Assembly (NCBI RefSeq): GCF_041206865.1
Contig: NZ_JBGEDP010000001.1
Coordinates: 3,472,001 to 3,536,000, forward strand
From: Mycobacterium sp. HUMS_12744610
GTDB taxonomy: Bacteria > Actinomycetota > Actinomycetes > Mycobacteriales > Mycobacteriaceae
Direction: 5' to 3'
Length of the DNA stretch: 64,000 nt
The notes under the pieces: generated by a model
What the model saw: only the letters and a program-made list of their open reading frames with translations
What the model was told of the DNA's origin: nothing
The model's database searches: none
Part shown: positions 26,198 to 34,661 of the stretch, in pieces
Numbering within the stretch: the stretch's first letter is position 1
How the letters are laid out: each line of letters opens with the position of its first letter
Translations under genes and position numbers: made by a program

Positions 26198-27457
26198 GTG
26201 CCACAGGTAGTCTTTCCACTTGATTCCACCAAGTCATTCACCGACCAGCAGATAGTCGGCCACAATCGGTGGCACTGGGCCATCCCGGCTCAGGTTGAGG
26301 TGAAACCGGGAGACACGTTTCGGGTCCACTGCCGTGAGTGGTTCGATGGCGCGATCCACAACGACGACTCCGCGGAAGACATCCTGAACGCGCCACTCGC
26401 CGCGGTGCACGTGCTCAGCGGGCCGATCGCCGTGCGGGGCGCCAAGCCCGGTGACCTGCTCATCGTCGACATCCTCGATGTCGGACCCCTCCCCCAGGAG
26501 GACTCGGGACCGCTGGCCGGCCAGGGCTGGGGCTACACCGGCGTATTTGCCAAGCAGAACGGCGGCGGGTTCTTGACCGAGCAGTTCCCCGACGCCTACA
26601 AGGTCGTCTGGGACTTTCAGGGTGGGGTGGCCACATCGCGACATGTGCCGGGGGTGTCGTACACGGGCATCGTGCATCCTGGGCTGATGGGGACGGTGCC
26701 CTCGCCGGAGCTACTGGCGAAATGGAACGCCCGTGAACAGGCACTCATCGACACCGACCCGGACCGGGTGCCACCGCTGGCGCTGCCGCCCCTGGCGGAT
26801 TCGGCGATCCTGGGCAGCCTCTCCGGTGAGGAATTCGATCGGGTTGCCGCCGAGGCGGCACGCACCGCTCCGCCGCGGGAGAACGGCGGCAACCAGGACA
26901 TCAAGAACTTCACCAAGGGAACACGGGTCTTCTATCCGGTCTTCGTCGACGGCGCAAACCTGTCCGTGGGAGACCTGCACTTCTCCCAGGGAGACGGCGA
27001 GATCACCTTCTGCGGCGCCATCGAGATGGGCGGATTTCTGGACCTGCACGTCGACCTGATCAAAGGCGGGATGGAGACCTACGGCGTCACCGAGAACGCG
27101 ATCTTCCTGCCCGGCAACGTCAGCCCGCAATTCAGCCAATGGCTGGCGTTCTCGGGAACGTCGGTCACGCTCGACGGCGTCCAGCGCTACCTGGACTCGC
27201 ACCTGTCCTACCAGCGAGCCTGTCTACACGCGATCGACTACCTGTCCAAGTTCGGCTACAGCCCTATCCAGGCGTACATGATTCTTGGTTCGGCACCGAT
27301 CGAGGGCAGACTCTCCGGCGTTGTTGACATCCCGAACTCGTGTTCAACGGTTTACATCCCCACCGAGATCTTCGACATCGATGTGCGTCCCTCAGCCGAT
27401 GGGCCGACGCAAATCGACCCCGGGGTGGGCGTCCCGACGGCTTCTGCCGGATCCTGA
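26198..27457 (+). CDS. fmdA: formamidase (acetamidase/formamidase family)
   Basis: Hydrolyses formamide to formate and ammonia. It has 419 residues, close to the 407 of Methylophilus FmdA. The family N-terminus (VVFPLDSTKSFTDQQIVGHNRWHWAIP) fixes the start at the GTG at 26198, which has AGGAGG in front of it; the frame runs further upstream without homology. Other family blocks are EWFDGAIHNDDSAEDI, VLSGPIAVRGAKPGDLLIVDIL, HPGLMGTVPS, ANLSVGDLHFSQGDGEITFCGAIEM and ALHAIDYLSKFGYS-type helices near the end. A convergent FmdB-like zinc-ribbon gene follows. The pair seems inserted between cydC and the DUF2156 gene, which I recall as neighbours in M. tuberculosis. Confidence 0.93.
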   Translation: MPQVVFPLDSTKSFTDQQIVGHNRWHWAIPAQVEVKPGDTFRVHCREWFDGAIHNDDSAEDILNAPLAAVHVLSGPIAVRGAKPGDLLIVDILDVGPLPQEDSGPLAGQGWGYTGVFAKQNGGGFLTEQFPDAYKVVWDFQGGVATSRHVPGVSYTGIVHPGLMGTVPSPELLAKWNAREQALIDTDPDRVPPLALPPLADSAILGSLSGEEFDRVAAEAARTAPPRENGGNQDIKNFTKGTRVFYPVFVDGANLSVGDLHFSQGDGEITFCGAIEMGGFLDLHVDLIKGGMETYGVTENAIFLPGNVSPQFSQWLAFSGTSVTLDGVQRYLDSHLSYQRACLHAIDYLSKFGYSPIQAYMILGSAPIEGRLSGVVDIPNSCSTVYIPTEIFDIDVRPSADGPTQIDPGVGVPTASAGS

Positions 27458-27511
27458 TGACCGCCGCTCGAGGAAAGCGCTAAAAGCCGGGGCTTGCCGG
27501 CGAGGAGTCGC

Positions 27512-27802
27512 TCACGGCCGCGGGAGACGCCGCCATGCGGGATTCTGTGCCGGCGCCGGATTGTGCGCTGGCGCCGATCGTGGCGGCAGAGCCGACACCA
27601 CCTCGGGTTCGTCGCGCGATTTCTCGGTTCGGTCGATTGCGGTCACCAACGCGCGGGGCGCCAGCGACAGCATCGGCGCACGAAAGACGCGGCCTGCCCA
27701 GCCGTTGCATACCGGACACGCCGACTCGGCGGGCGCCGTTCCCAACGGGCATCTGACGTCGAACTCGCCGTGTTGCGTGCATCGATACGCGTATGTGGCC
27801 AT
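27512..27802 (-). CDS. fmdB: FmdB-type zinc-ribbon protein
   Basis: Protein of 96 residues. The N-terminal 40 residues form the FmdB zinc ribbon, starting MATYAYRCTQHGEFDVRCPLG and continuing CPVCNGWAGRVF. The usual first CxxC is replaced by C8 and H11, so the metal site may be C/H mixed. The C-terminal half is Pro/Ala-rich and probably disordered. FmdB proteins accompany formamidase operons and have been proposed as regulators. Here it is convergent with fmdA, 54 bp apart. An in-frame extension to 27830 is possible but not supported. Confidence 0.82.
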   Translation of the reverse strand: MATYAYRCTQHGEFDVRCPLGTAPAESACPVCNGWAGRVFRAPMLSLAPRALVTAIDRTEKSRDEPEVVSALPPRSAPAHNPAPAQNPAWRRLPRP

Positions 27803-27918
27803 AGGAAATAGTAGCCGGTCGCCGGTTCATCCCCGCCGCTTCGCGGAACGGGCCGCCGTCCAGCGCCGTGGACGCTTAGTCAGCGGTAATTACTTGCGCC
27901 GCAACGCTTTCCGGCCAT

Positions 27919-28953
27919 TTACAGGTGACGCCGGCGCGGCATGAACTCCAGCGACAACAGCACGAACAGCAGGGGCACCAGCTGCGTCATCGAGATCAGC
28001 GCGTAGCGTCGCGCGTCAAGCGCATGCCATTTCCGCACGTACCGGTACAGCGACTCCAGCGCGATCAGCGGGTCGAGGACGTGGATCAGGTGGTAGAAGA
28101 CGGCTTGTAGCCGGCCTCGGTGCTTTTCCTCGAAGATCTCTGGGAACGCCGCGAACGCCAGCGACAGCCGCTGAGCCCCGTTCTCCTTGCCGGCCATGAT
28201 CATGTCGACGCTGAGCCGCTCGTCGATCCCGTTGGGGGCCCCGCGCCGGCGCCACGGCACGTCGAGGGTGATCTCAGTGCCGCCGCCCGCGGTCGCGTAG
28301 CGGTGGAACCCTTGCACTTTGCCCGCAGCGTCCCGGGCCAGAATCAGCTGTATGCCGGGGAAGCGGCCCTCCAGCACGCCGTCGAGGTTCATGTGGAAGC
28401 CGCGATCGCTGTGCGCGCCCTTGGTGGACTCCCGAACCACCTCGGTGAGCTCGGCCAGCAGCGTGTGGTCGAGTTCCTGCTCGGCGACGATCTCGGTGGT
28501 GATGCCGCAGTTGTGCGTGCGCTTGACCGCCTGCCGCAAGTTGCGGAACTTGCGCCCCACCAGGTCGAAACCGGGCACGTCGACGACGACGTCGCGGCCG
28601 ATCGGCACGGCACGCAGCGAGTGGCCGATCACGACCGGATCCTGCCACAGCCCGAGGCGCGCTTCGCTGCACCCGACCACTGCGATCCTCCAGCCGTGGG
28701 CGTGGCACATGGCCGCGAAGTCGGCGACGAGGTGCGGGAACTGCGCCTCTTCGCCGATCGGGTCTCCCCCGACGACGGCGATGCCCAACCGCGTCCGGTA
28801 AGCCAGCGCCGCCCCGCCATCCGCGCTGAAGTGGAAGGTCTTGCCCGTCTGCATCGTGAACGGCGCCGCCGCCCGCGAGTCGACGCTGACGACCACGCGT
28901 TCGCGGGCGGGGGGCTTTGCTACGACATCCACCAGCGGCCCGTTCACCTTCAC
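27919..28953 (-). CDS. DUF2156 (MprF-like C-terminal domain) protein
   Basis: Protein of 344 residues, nearly all a tandem GNAT-like DUF2156 domain, as in the catalytic part of lysylphosphatidylglycerol synthases. Family blocks are GGDPIGEEAQFPHLVADF, NLRQAVKRTHNCGI, GFHRYATAGGGTEITLDVPWRR and LSLAFAAFPEIF. There is one hydrophobic C-terminal helix (LISMTQLVPLLFVLLSLEF) but no N-terminal flippase-like helices, so it is shorter than the related membrane protein Rv1619 as I recall it. GTG at 28953 follows GGGAGGTGA. The role may be aminoacyl transfer to a lipid or another acyl acceptor; the substrate is unknown. It is the last gene of the minus-strand trp-lgt-pyk block. Confidence 0.82.
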   Translation of the reverse strand: MKVNGPLVDVVAKPPARERVVVSVDSRAAAPFTMQTGKTFHFSADGGAALAYRTRLGIAVVGGDPIGEEAQFPHLVADFAAMCHAHGWRIAVVGCSEARLGLWQDPVVIGHSLRAVPIGRDVVVDVPGFDLVGRKFRNLRQAVKRTHNCGITTEIVAEQELDHTLLAELTEVVRESTKGAHSDRGFHMNLDGVLEGRFPGIQLILARDAAGKVQGFHRYATAGGGTEITLDVPWRRRGAPNGIDERLSVDMIMAGKENGAQRLSLAFAAFPEIFEEKHRGRLQAVFYHLIHVLDPLIALESLYRYVRKWHALDARRYALISMTQLVPLLFVLLSLEFMPRRRHL

Positions 28954-29088
28954 CTCCCGATGCGCTTACGTTAGCTGGGCGACAGCCCGCCGCCTCCACA
29001 CCAAATACCCGGCCTGGTGCGAAGCTACGCGCCAATCGTGGCGTTGTCGGCCGAAATCGGGGGCTGACGTGCGGGTCCGGCAATTCCT

Positions 29089-29982
29089 CTATCGGCCGGC
29101 GGACGGGAAATATAACAGGACGCCCTCCTGCACCACCGTGGCGATGACTTGCCCCGCGCGGTCGAAGAAATGCCCGGTTCCCAGCCCGCGGGAGTCGGCG
29201 GCCACCGGCGAGGACGTCGAGTAAAGCACCCAGTCGTTGAAGTTGACCTGCCGGTGGAACCAGATCGAATGGTTGGCCGAGGCAGCGAAGATGCGATCGT
29301 AACCCCAGGACAGGCCGTGGGTGGTGATGACCGAGTCGAGCACCGTGGTGTCCGAGGAGTAAACCAGGGCGGCGGTGTGCAGCACCGGATCGTCGGGCAG
29401 CACGCCCAGCGCCTTCTGCCACACGCGGTTGTGCGGGAGGCGCTCGCCCTTGTCCCGCATCACCCAGGAGGGATCGTTGGTGAAGCGCCATTCGATCGGA
29501 TGCAGGGCGTTGACGAAGTGCGGGACGGTCTCCTCGTAGCCGCGCAGCAACTCGCCGATCGGCGGGTGGTTCTCGGGCTGCCCGACCTGCGGAGGCTTGA
29601 CGCCGTGCTCGAGGCCGGGGCCGCCGGACATGTAGGAGATCAGCGCCGAGGACAGCACCACGCCGTCCTGCACCGCGTCGACGCGCCGGTTGGCGAAGCG
29701 CCGCTCGTCGCGCAGCCGCGTGACCCGGAATTCGATGTCCCTGGCGGTGTCGCCGCCGTTGACGAAATGCACCGAGAGCGCGCTGGGCGGCAGGCCCTGC
29801 GAAGGCAGCGTTCGGCTGCTCGCGACGAACGACTGCGCCATGAGCTGCCCGCCGAACGTCCGCATCGGGTTCTTGCTGGGGTGCGAGCCGAGGAACCGGT
29901 CGTCGGCGACGCGGTCCAGGTCCAGGACCGCCAGCAGTTCCTTGAAGTCGGGCGCATCGTTCATCGCATCACCGGCCGGCAC
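29089..29982 (-). CDS. tesB: acyl-CoA thioesterase II
   Basis: Cleaves fatty acyl-CoA to free acid and CoA. It has 297 residues and is a double hot-dog protein. Conserved segments are FGGQLMAQSFVAS in the first hot-dog and SIWFHRQVNFNDWVLYSTSSPVA with GRGLGxGHFFD-like sequence in the second, containing the Asp and Ser/Thr of the TesB catalytic set. GTG at 29982 is used because GAAGGAGAG lies just upstream; an ATG six codons later is the alternative. It lies 15 bp after pyruvate kinase, so cotranscription is likely. The matching M. tuberculosis gene is tesB1 (Rv1618). Confidence 0.93.
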   Translation of the reverse strand: MPAGDAMNDAPDFKELLAVLDLDRVADDRFLGSHPSKNPMRTFGGQLMAQSFVASSRTLPSQGLPPSALSVHFVNGGDTARDIEFRVTRLRDERRFANRRVDAVQDGVVLSSALISYMSGGPGLEHGVKPPQVGQPENHPPIGELLRGYEETVPHFVNALHPIEWRFTNDPSWVMRDKGERLPHNRVWQKALGVLPDDPVLHTAALVYSSDTTVLDSVITTHGLSWGYDRIFAASANHSIWFHRQVNFNDWVLYSTSSPVAADSRGLGTGHFFDRAGQVIATVVQEGVLLYFPSAGR

Positions 29983-29997
29983 GGGCTCTCCTTCGGG

Positions 29998-31416
29998 CTA
30001 GACGTCGTCCTCCCCGATCCGGTGCACGTGGATCAGGTTGGTCGAACCTACCGTGCCCGGCGGGGCGCCGGCGACGATCACCACCAGGTCACCGCGCTTG
30101 TAACGACCGAGGTCGAGCAGCGATCTGTCGACTTCGCGGATCATGCCGTCGGTGGACTTCATCATCGGGACGATGAACGTCTCGGTGCCCCACGTCATGG
30201 CGAGCTGGCTGCGCACCTCGGGCCATGCCGTGAAGGCCAGCAGCGGCAGCGGGGTGTGCAATCGGGCCAGGCGCCGCACGGTGTCACCGGACTGGGTGAA
30301 CGCGACCAGCGCCTTGGCATCGAGCCGCTCGCCGATGTCGCGGGCCGCATACGAGATCACCCCGCGCTTGGTGCGCGGCACGTGGGTCAGCGGCGGCGCG
30401 GCGGTGGAGTTCTCCTCGACGGCGCACACGATGCGCGACATCGTCTTCACCGCGGCCATCGGGTACTTGCCCACCGAGGTCTCCCCGGACAGCATCAGCG
30501 CGTCGGCGCCGTCGAGCACGGCGTTGGCGACGTCGGAGGCCTCGGCGCGCGTCGGTCGCGAGTTCTCGATCATCGAGTCCAGCATCTGGGTGGCCACGAT
30601 GACGGGTTTGGCGTTCTCCCTGGCCATCTGGATGGCCCGCTTCTGCACCAGCGGAACCTCTTCCAGAGGCAATTCGACACCCAGATCGCCGCGAGCGACC
30701 ATGATGCCGTCGAATGCCAGCACGATGGCCTCGAGATTGTCGACGGCTTCGGGCTTTTCCAGCTTGGCGATCACCGGCACCCGCCGGCCGAGCCGGTCCA
30801 TCACCTCGTGCACCAGCTCGATGTCCGACGGCGAGCGCACGAACGACAGCGCGACGATGTCGACGCCGAGCTCCATCGCGAAGGTGAGGTCCGCGATGTC
30901 CTTCTCCGACAAGGGCGGGGCGGACACGTTCATGCCGGGCAACGACATGCCCTTGTTGTTGCTCACCGGACCGCCCTCGACGACCGTGCAGACCACGTCG
31001 TCGCCCTCGATGGCATCGACCACCAGGCCAACCTTGCCGTCGTCGACCAGGACGCGGTCGCCGACCGCGGCGTCTTTGGCCAGTCGCTTGTAGGTGGTCG
31101 ACACCCGGTCGTGGCTGCCCTCGCATTCGGCGACGGTGATCCGCACCGTCTCCCCGTCGGCCCAGTAGGTGGGCCCGGTCGCGAAGCGCCCCAGCCGGAT
31201 CTTCGGGCCCTGCAGGTCGGCGAGCACACCGACGGCGCGGCCGGTGGTGTCGGAGGCGGCCCGCACGCGCTCGTAGGCGGCCTTGTGATCCGCGTAGTCG
31301 CCGTGGCTGAAGTTCAAACGGGCCACGTCCATTCCGGCTTCGACCAGCGCCAGAATCAGTTCGTCGGATTGGGTTGCAGGGCCAAGGGTGCAGACGATCT
31401 TCCCGCGTCTACTCAC
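29998..31416 (-). CDS. pyk: pyruvate kinase
   Basis: Final step of glycolysis: phosphoenolpyruvate and ADP give pyruvate and ATP. It has 472 residues, the same as M. tuberculosis PykA. Signatures are KIVCTLGPAT, DLQGPKIRLGRF (B-domain hinge), the active-site IAKLEKPEAVDN containing the catalytic Lys, MVARGDLGVELP, and the K+/Mg2+ region ATQMLDSMIENSRPTRAEASDVANAV. The GTG at 31416 matches the family start; the frame extends upstream into non-conserved sequence. tesB follows immediately. Confidence 0.97.
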   Translation of the reverse strand: MSRRGKIVCTLGPATQSDELILALVEAGMDVARLNFSHGDYADHKAAYERVRAASDTTGRAVGVLADLQGPKIRLGRFATGPTYWADGETVRITVAECEGSHDRVSTTYKRLAKDAAVGDRVLVDDGKVGLVVDAIEGDDVVCTVVEGGPVSNNKGMSLPGMNVSAPPLSEKDIADLTFAMELGVDIVALSFVRSPSDIELVHEVMDRLGRRVPVIAKLEKPEAVDNLEAIVLAFDGIMVARGDLGVELPLEEVPLVQKRAIQMARENAKPVIVATQMLDSMIENSRPTRAEASDVANAVLDGADALMLSGETSVGKYPMAAVKTMSRIVCAVEENSTAAPPLTHVPRTKRGVISYAARDIGERLDAKALVAFTQSGDTVRRLARLHTPLPLLAFTAWPEVRSQLAMTWGTETFIVPMMKSTDGMIREVDRSLLDLGRYKRGDLVVIVAGAPPGTVGSTNLIHVHRIGEDDV

Positions 31417-31506
31417 GCCGACCCAGCATAGTCTTGCCGGTTGCAACGGGGGTGACCGCAGGGTGGCGCCGCGATTAGCCACCCGAGAAACCGCGACACG
31501 GGGCCG

Positions 31507-31929
31507 CTACCCACCGAGAACGGTCGGCACGAGCGGAAATCCGGGAAGATTGCGCACCACCGTCCACACGGCCGCGACGAGCGTGATCGCCAGCGCGGCC
31601 GGTATCGGCAACGGCTCCCGGCCGTGGCGGCGGCGCAGCAGAAGCCACCCGGCCAGCAGCGGGATACCGACGAGCGCGAAGAGGTTGTCGCTGACGGCGG
31701 CCGGCAGGTCGCCGTGCAGCAAGTCATGCGTCATCCGAAGCCCCCCGCACAAGGGGCAGTTCCAGCCGGTGAGCCACTTGAACGGGCACGGCGGGTAGAG
31801 CGAGTGCGCGTGATGCGGGTCGACGCGAGCGACATAACCCAGTGCGCCGGCCAGCAGTACCGACGTGCCGGCCGCGGTGTAGAGGCGTTGAAGGCGCGGC
31901 CCCGCCCGCGACGCCTCCTCAGGTGCCAT
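31507..31929 (-). CDS. DUF2752 membrane protein (Rv1616-like)
   Basis: Small membrane protein of about 140 residues with three hydrophobic helices and the DUF2752 signature CPFKWLTGWNCPLCGGLRMTHDL, a Cys-rich loop with a CPxCGxxR core. Function is unknown; the Cys pair suggests metal or redox binding. The start overlaps the end of the TM2-domain gene by 11 bp, so the two are translationally coupled. ATG at 31929 was chosen; a GTG precedes it directly. Confidence 0.85.
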   Translation of the reverse strand: MAPEEASRAGPRLQRLYTAAGTSVLLAGALGYVARVDPHHAHSLYPPCPFKWLTGWNCPLCGGLRMTHDLLHGDLPAAVSDNLFALVGIPLLAGWLLLRRRHGREPLPIPAALAITLVAAVWTVVRNLPGFPLVPTVLGG

Positions 31930-32302
31930 CACGCAACGGCCTGCCCTCGGGATCGCTGACCTTGTCGGTCAATATCAAGACGGCGTCGACGATGCCCCAG
32001 ATGACGGCGCCGAGTCCGCACGTCGCCAGGCCGACGATCAACTGCGCGATCCCCAAGCCCGTCTGGCCGAGGTAGATGCGACCGAGCCCGACGAGGCCGA
32101 GCAGTCCGAGCAGCTGCAGAAGGGCCGCCACGACTTTCGATTTGTCCGAAAAGGGTTGTCCGGTCAGGGGGTGACGGCCGAAGGGTGCGGACGGGTCGAA
32201 GTAAGGCCCGGGCGCCGGGTAGTAATGGTAGGGCGGCGGATATCCGGGCGGCGGTGGCGGCGGCGCGCCGGACCCGGGGTCGCCCCACGACGGATCGGTC
32301 AC
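31919..32302 (-). CDS. TM2-domain protein (Rv1615-like)
   Basis: About 127 residues. A Pro/Tyr/Gly-rich N-terminus (GAPPPPPPGYPPPYHYYPAPG) is followed by SDKSKVVAALLQLL and two membrane helices with the TM2 signature GLGRIYLGQTGLGIAQLIVG and WGIVDAVLILT. The role of TM2 proteins in bacteria is unknown. GTG at 32302 is taken because conserved sequence starts there; the frame runs up to 32356. It lies 234 bp downstream of lgt, beyond the hairpin element, and overlaps the DUF2752 gene. Confidence 0.83.
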   Translation of the reverse strand: MTDPSWGDPGSGAPPPPPPGYPPPYHYYPAPGPYFDPSAPFGRHPLTGQPFSDKSKVVAALLQLLGLLGLVGLGRIYLGQTGLGIAQLIVGLATCGLGAVIWGIVDAVLILTDKVSDPEGRPLRDGT

Positions 32303-32384
32303 ATGTGCAGCATGCCAGATGCGCCGGGACTTGGGGGCGCTGATCACATCCGCCACACGAGTAACTGGTAGGAGTCGGCACTCT

Positions 32385-32449
32385 TTGTGCCCGCCTCATA
32401 GCGACAGGGTGCGAGCCGCCCGGGTTTTGTCGCTCGAAGGCGGGCACAA
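32385..32449. ncRNA. long two-stem hairpin between lgt and TM2 gene (RNA or palindromic repeat)
   Basis: Outer arms TTGTGCCCGCCT (32385-32396) and AGGCGGGCACAA (32438-32449) pair perfectly over 12 bp. Inner arms AGCGACA (32400-32406) and TGTCGCT (32428-32434) pair over 7 bp, leaving two short 3-nt joints and a 21-nt G/C-rich apical loop. The near-perfect symmetry looks selected. No U-run follows on either strand, so it is not a standard intrinsic terminator. It could be a structured leader or 3' element, an RNA-processing site, or a copy of an intergenic palindromic repeat family. Confidence 0.55.
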
Positions 32450-32535
32450 CGGCTACTGCCTGTCCCCGGTGCGGCTGTGACTGGTGTGACGCCGGCCCTC
32501 GAGGCGCCGGGGAAGCCGCAGGCTTTTCGGGGTCT

Positions 32536-33852
32536 TTAACGGCCGGAACGCCGGCTTCGGGGACGCAGTGCCCACCGCCGCCGCGTTCGCCCGGGGGGCT
32601 CGTCGGCTTCAGGCGCGTCGATGGGTGTTTCGGTTGGTGGTTCCTCGGTTTCGCCGGCGGCAACCGGCTCTTCCGCGTCGGCTTCGGGCGCCGCGGCTTC
32701 GGCTTCCGCGGCTTCGGGCTCCGGCTCCGCGGCTTCAGACGCCGCGGCTTCGGGCTCCGCGGCGTCGGGCTCCGCGGCCACCGCCTCCGCGGCTTCGGCC
32801 TCCTCGGCTGCAGGCTCCGCCGCTGCAGGCTCCTCGGCTGCAGGCTCGGCCTTCTCTCCCACGTCGGGGGGTTGGTCGTCGCCGGCCGTGCCCACCGGGG
32901 CCGGCACGGTCTCCGCCGCGGGCGATGCGACGGTCGAAAGCTCTTCCCTCCGAACGGTTTCTGGTTCCGCCTCTTCGGCGATGTAATCGTTGCCGCGCAA
33001 GCTGGCGGGATCCTCGCGACCCTTCGGCGCCAGAATGGTGTAGACGACCGCCCCGATGAACACGAACGTCGAGGTGAACGAGTTGATCCGGATTCCGGCG
33101 ATGTGGGTGGCGGGATCGTCACGCAACAGCTCGACGCAGAAGCGACCAACGCAGTAACCGGCCACGTACAGCGCGAACAGCCGCCCGTGGCCCAGCCTGA
33201 ACCATCGGTCCGCATAGATCAGGGCGGCGAAAACCAGCAGGTTCCAGAGCAATTCGTACAGGAACGTCGGCTGCACGACCAGGGCCACCTGGCCGGTCGA
33301 AACCCCGTCCAGCGAATGGGTGTCGACGTAGCCCGACGGGTCGCGCCGGTAGAAGATCTCCAGGCCCCACGGCAGCGTCGTCTCCCGGCCGTAGAGCTCC
33401 TGGTTGAAATAGTTGCCCAGCCGGCCGATGGCCTGCGCCAGGACGATTCCCGGGGCGATCGCGTCGGCGAAGGCCGGCAACGGAATCCCGCGACGGCGGC
33501 AACCGATCCACGCGCCGACGCCGCCGAGCGCGACCGCACCCCAGATGCCCAGGCCGCCGTCCCAGATGCGCAGCGCCGCCCCGAACCCGGCGCCGCCGGG
33601 CCCCCAGTAGGTCCGCCAATCGGTGGCGAGGTGATAGAGCCTGCCGCCGATTAACCCGAACGGCACCGCCCACAGCGCGATGTCGTAGATCACGCCGCGC
33701 TGGCCGCCGCGGGCCTCCCAGCGCCGGTCGCCGATCAGCAGCGCGGCCACGATGCCGACGATGATGAACAGCGCGTAGGCGCGCAGGGGCAGCGGCCCCA
33801 GGTGCCAGACACCCTGCGGTGGGCTGGGAATGAACTCGGGCCGCATCATCAT
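32536..33852 (-). CDS. lgt: prolipoprotein diacylglyceryl transferase
   Basis: Transfers diacylglycerol from phosphatidylglycerol to the lipobox Cys of prolipoproteins at the inner membrane. It has 438 residues. The N-terminal 280 hold about seven helices with the family signature GRLGNYFNQELYGRETTLPWGLEI and GGLGIWG. The rest is a long tail of about 140 residues made mostly of Ala, Glu and Pro, ending in an Arg-rich stretch; similar long tails occur in mycobacterial Lgt. The ATG at 33852 overlaps the trpA stop (ATGA), so it is translationally coupled to the trp genes. Two further ATG codons follow directly. Confidence 0.95.
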   Translation of the reverse strand: MMMRPEFIPSPPQGVWHLGPLPLRAYALFIIVGIVAALLIGDRRWEARGGQRGVIYDIALWAVPFGLIGGRLYHLATDWRTYWGPGGAGFGAALRIWDGGLGIWGAVALGGVGAWIGCRRRGIPLPAFADAIAPGIVLAQAIGRLGNYFNQELYGRETTLPWGLEIFYRRDPSGYVDTHSLDGVSTGQVALVVQPTFLYELLWNLLVFAALIYADRWFRLGHGRLFALYVAGYCVGRFCVELLRDDPATHIAGIRINSFTSTFVFIGAVVYTILAPKGREDPASLRGNDYIAEEAEPETVRREELSTVASPAAETVPAPVGTAGDDQPPDVGEKAEPAAEEPAAAEPAAEEAEAAEAVAAEPDAAEPEAAASEAAEPEPEAAEAEAAAPEADAEEPVAAGETEEPPTETPIDAPEADEPPGRTRRRWALRPRSRRSGR

Positions 33853-34661
33853 GAACCGGACGCCCGCTCGCGGACGCCGGAGACGAGCTCTCCGGTCAAC
33901 GCGCGCAACGCGGGCAGCCCGTCGGTCAGTGCCGACACCAGTGCGGACCCGACGATGACGCCGTCGGCGTAGCTGCCGATCTGCGCGGCCTGCTCCCGCG
34001 AGCGCACCCCCAGGCCGACTCCGACAGGTATGTCCGACACCGCTTTCACCCTCTTGACCAGTTCGGGTGCGGCGTGCGAAACCGCGTCGCGCGCCCCGGT
34101 CACCCCCATCGTCGAGGCCGCGTAGACGAACCCCCGCGACGCCTTCACGGTGCCCACCAGGCGCTCCGGCGTCGATGACGGCGCCACCAGGAAGATGCGA
34201 TCCAACCGATGCTCCTCGGATGCCGCCATCCACTGCCCGGCCTCGTCGGGGATCAGGTCGGGAGTGATGAGACCGTACCCGCCGGCCGACGCCAGATCGC
34301 GCGCAAACGCGTCAACCCCGTAGCGCAGCACCGGGTTCCAGTACGTCATCACCACGGCGTGCCCGCCGGCCGCGCTGATCGCTTCGACCGCCGCCAGCGT
34401 GTCCCGGACTCGCACTCCCCCGCGCAACGCGGCCTCGGTGGCGCGGGCGATCGTTGGGCCGTCCATGCCGGGATCTGAATAGGGCACGCCGACTTCGATG
34501 ATGTCGCAACCGGATTCGACCAGGGCGAGCATCCCGGCCACCGACCCCGCCACGTCGGGGTAGCCGGTGGGCAGGTAGCCGATCAGCGCGGCACGCGCGT
34601 CGGCGCGGCACGCGTCGAAGACCGGCCCCAGCCTGCTTGCCTCGCGTTGTTCCACGGTCAT
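33849..34661 (-). CDS. trpA: tryptophan synthase alpha subunit
   Basis: Cleaves indole-3-glycerol phosphate to indole and glyceraldehyde 3-phosphate and channels indole to TrpB. It is a TIM barrel of 270 residues. Catalytic Glu lies in IIEVGVPYSDPGMDGPTI, with the catalytic Asp in the same signature. The phosphate-binding region is GVGLGVRSREQA plus ADGVIVGSALV. The ATG at 34661 shares one base with the trpB stop. It is coupled downstream to lgt. Confidence 0.97.
   Translation of the reverse strand: MTVEQREASRLGPVFDACRADARAALIGYLPTGYPDVAGSVAGMLALVESGCDIIEVGVPYSDPGMDGPTIARATEAALRGGVRVRDTLAAVEAISAAGGHAVVMTYWNPVLRYGVDAFARDLASAGGYGLITPDLIPDEAGQWMAASEEHRLDRIFLVAPSSTPERLVGTVKASRGFVYAASTMGVTGARDAVSHAAPELVKRVKAVSDIPVGVGLGVRSREQAAQIGSYADGVIVGSALVSALTDGLPALRALTGELVSGVRERASGS

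Noticed and set aside
28274..29491. 405-residue minus-strand frame spanning the DUF2156 and tesB genes
   Set aside because: It is in a different frame from both recognised proteins, crosses their boundary, and has Arg/Gly/Ala/His-rich shadow composition.
32385..32449. Intrinsic terminator for lgt
   Set aside because: The stem is strong, but no U-run follows it on the minus strand and the two-part stem with symmetric joints is unlike a simple terminator, so I list it as a structured element of unknown role.
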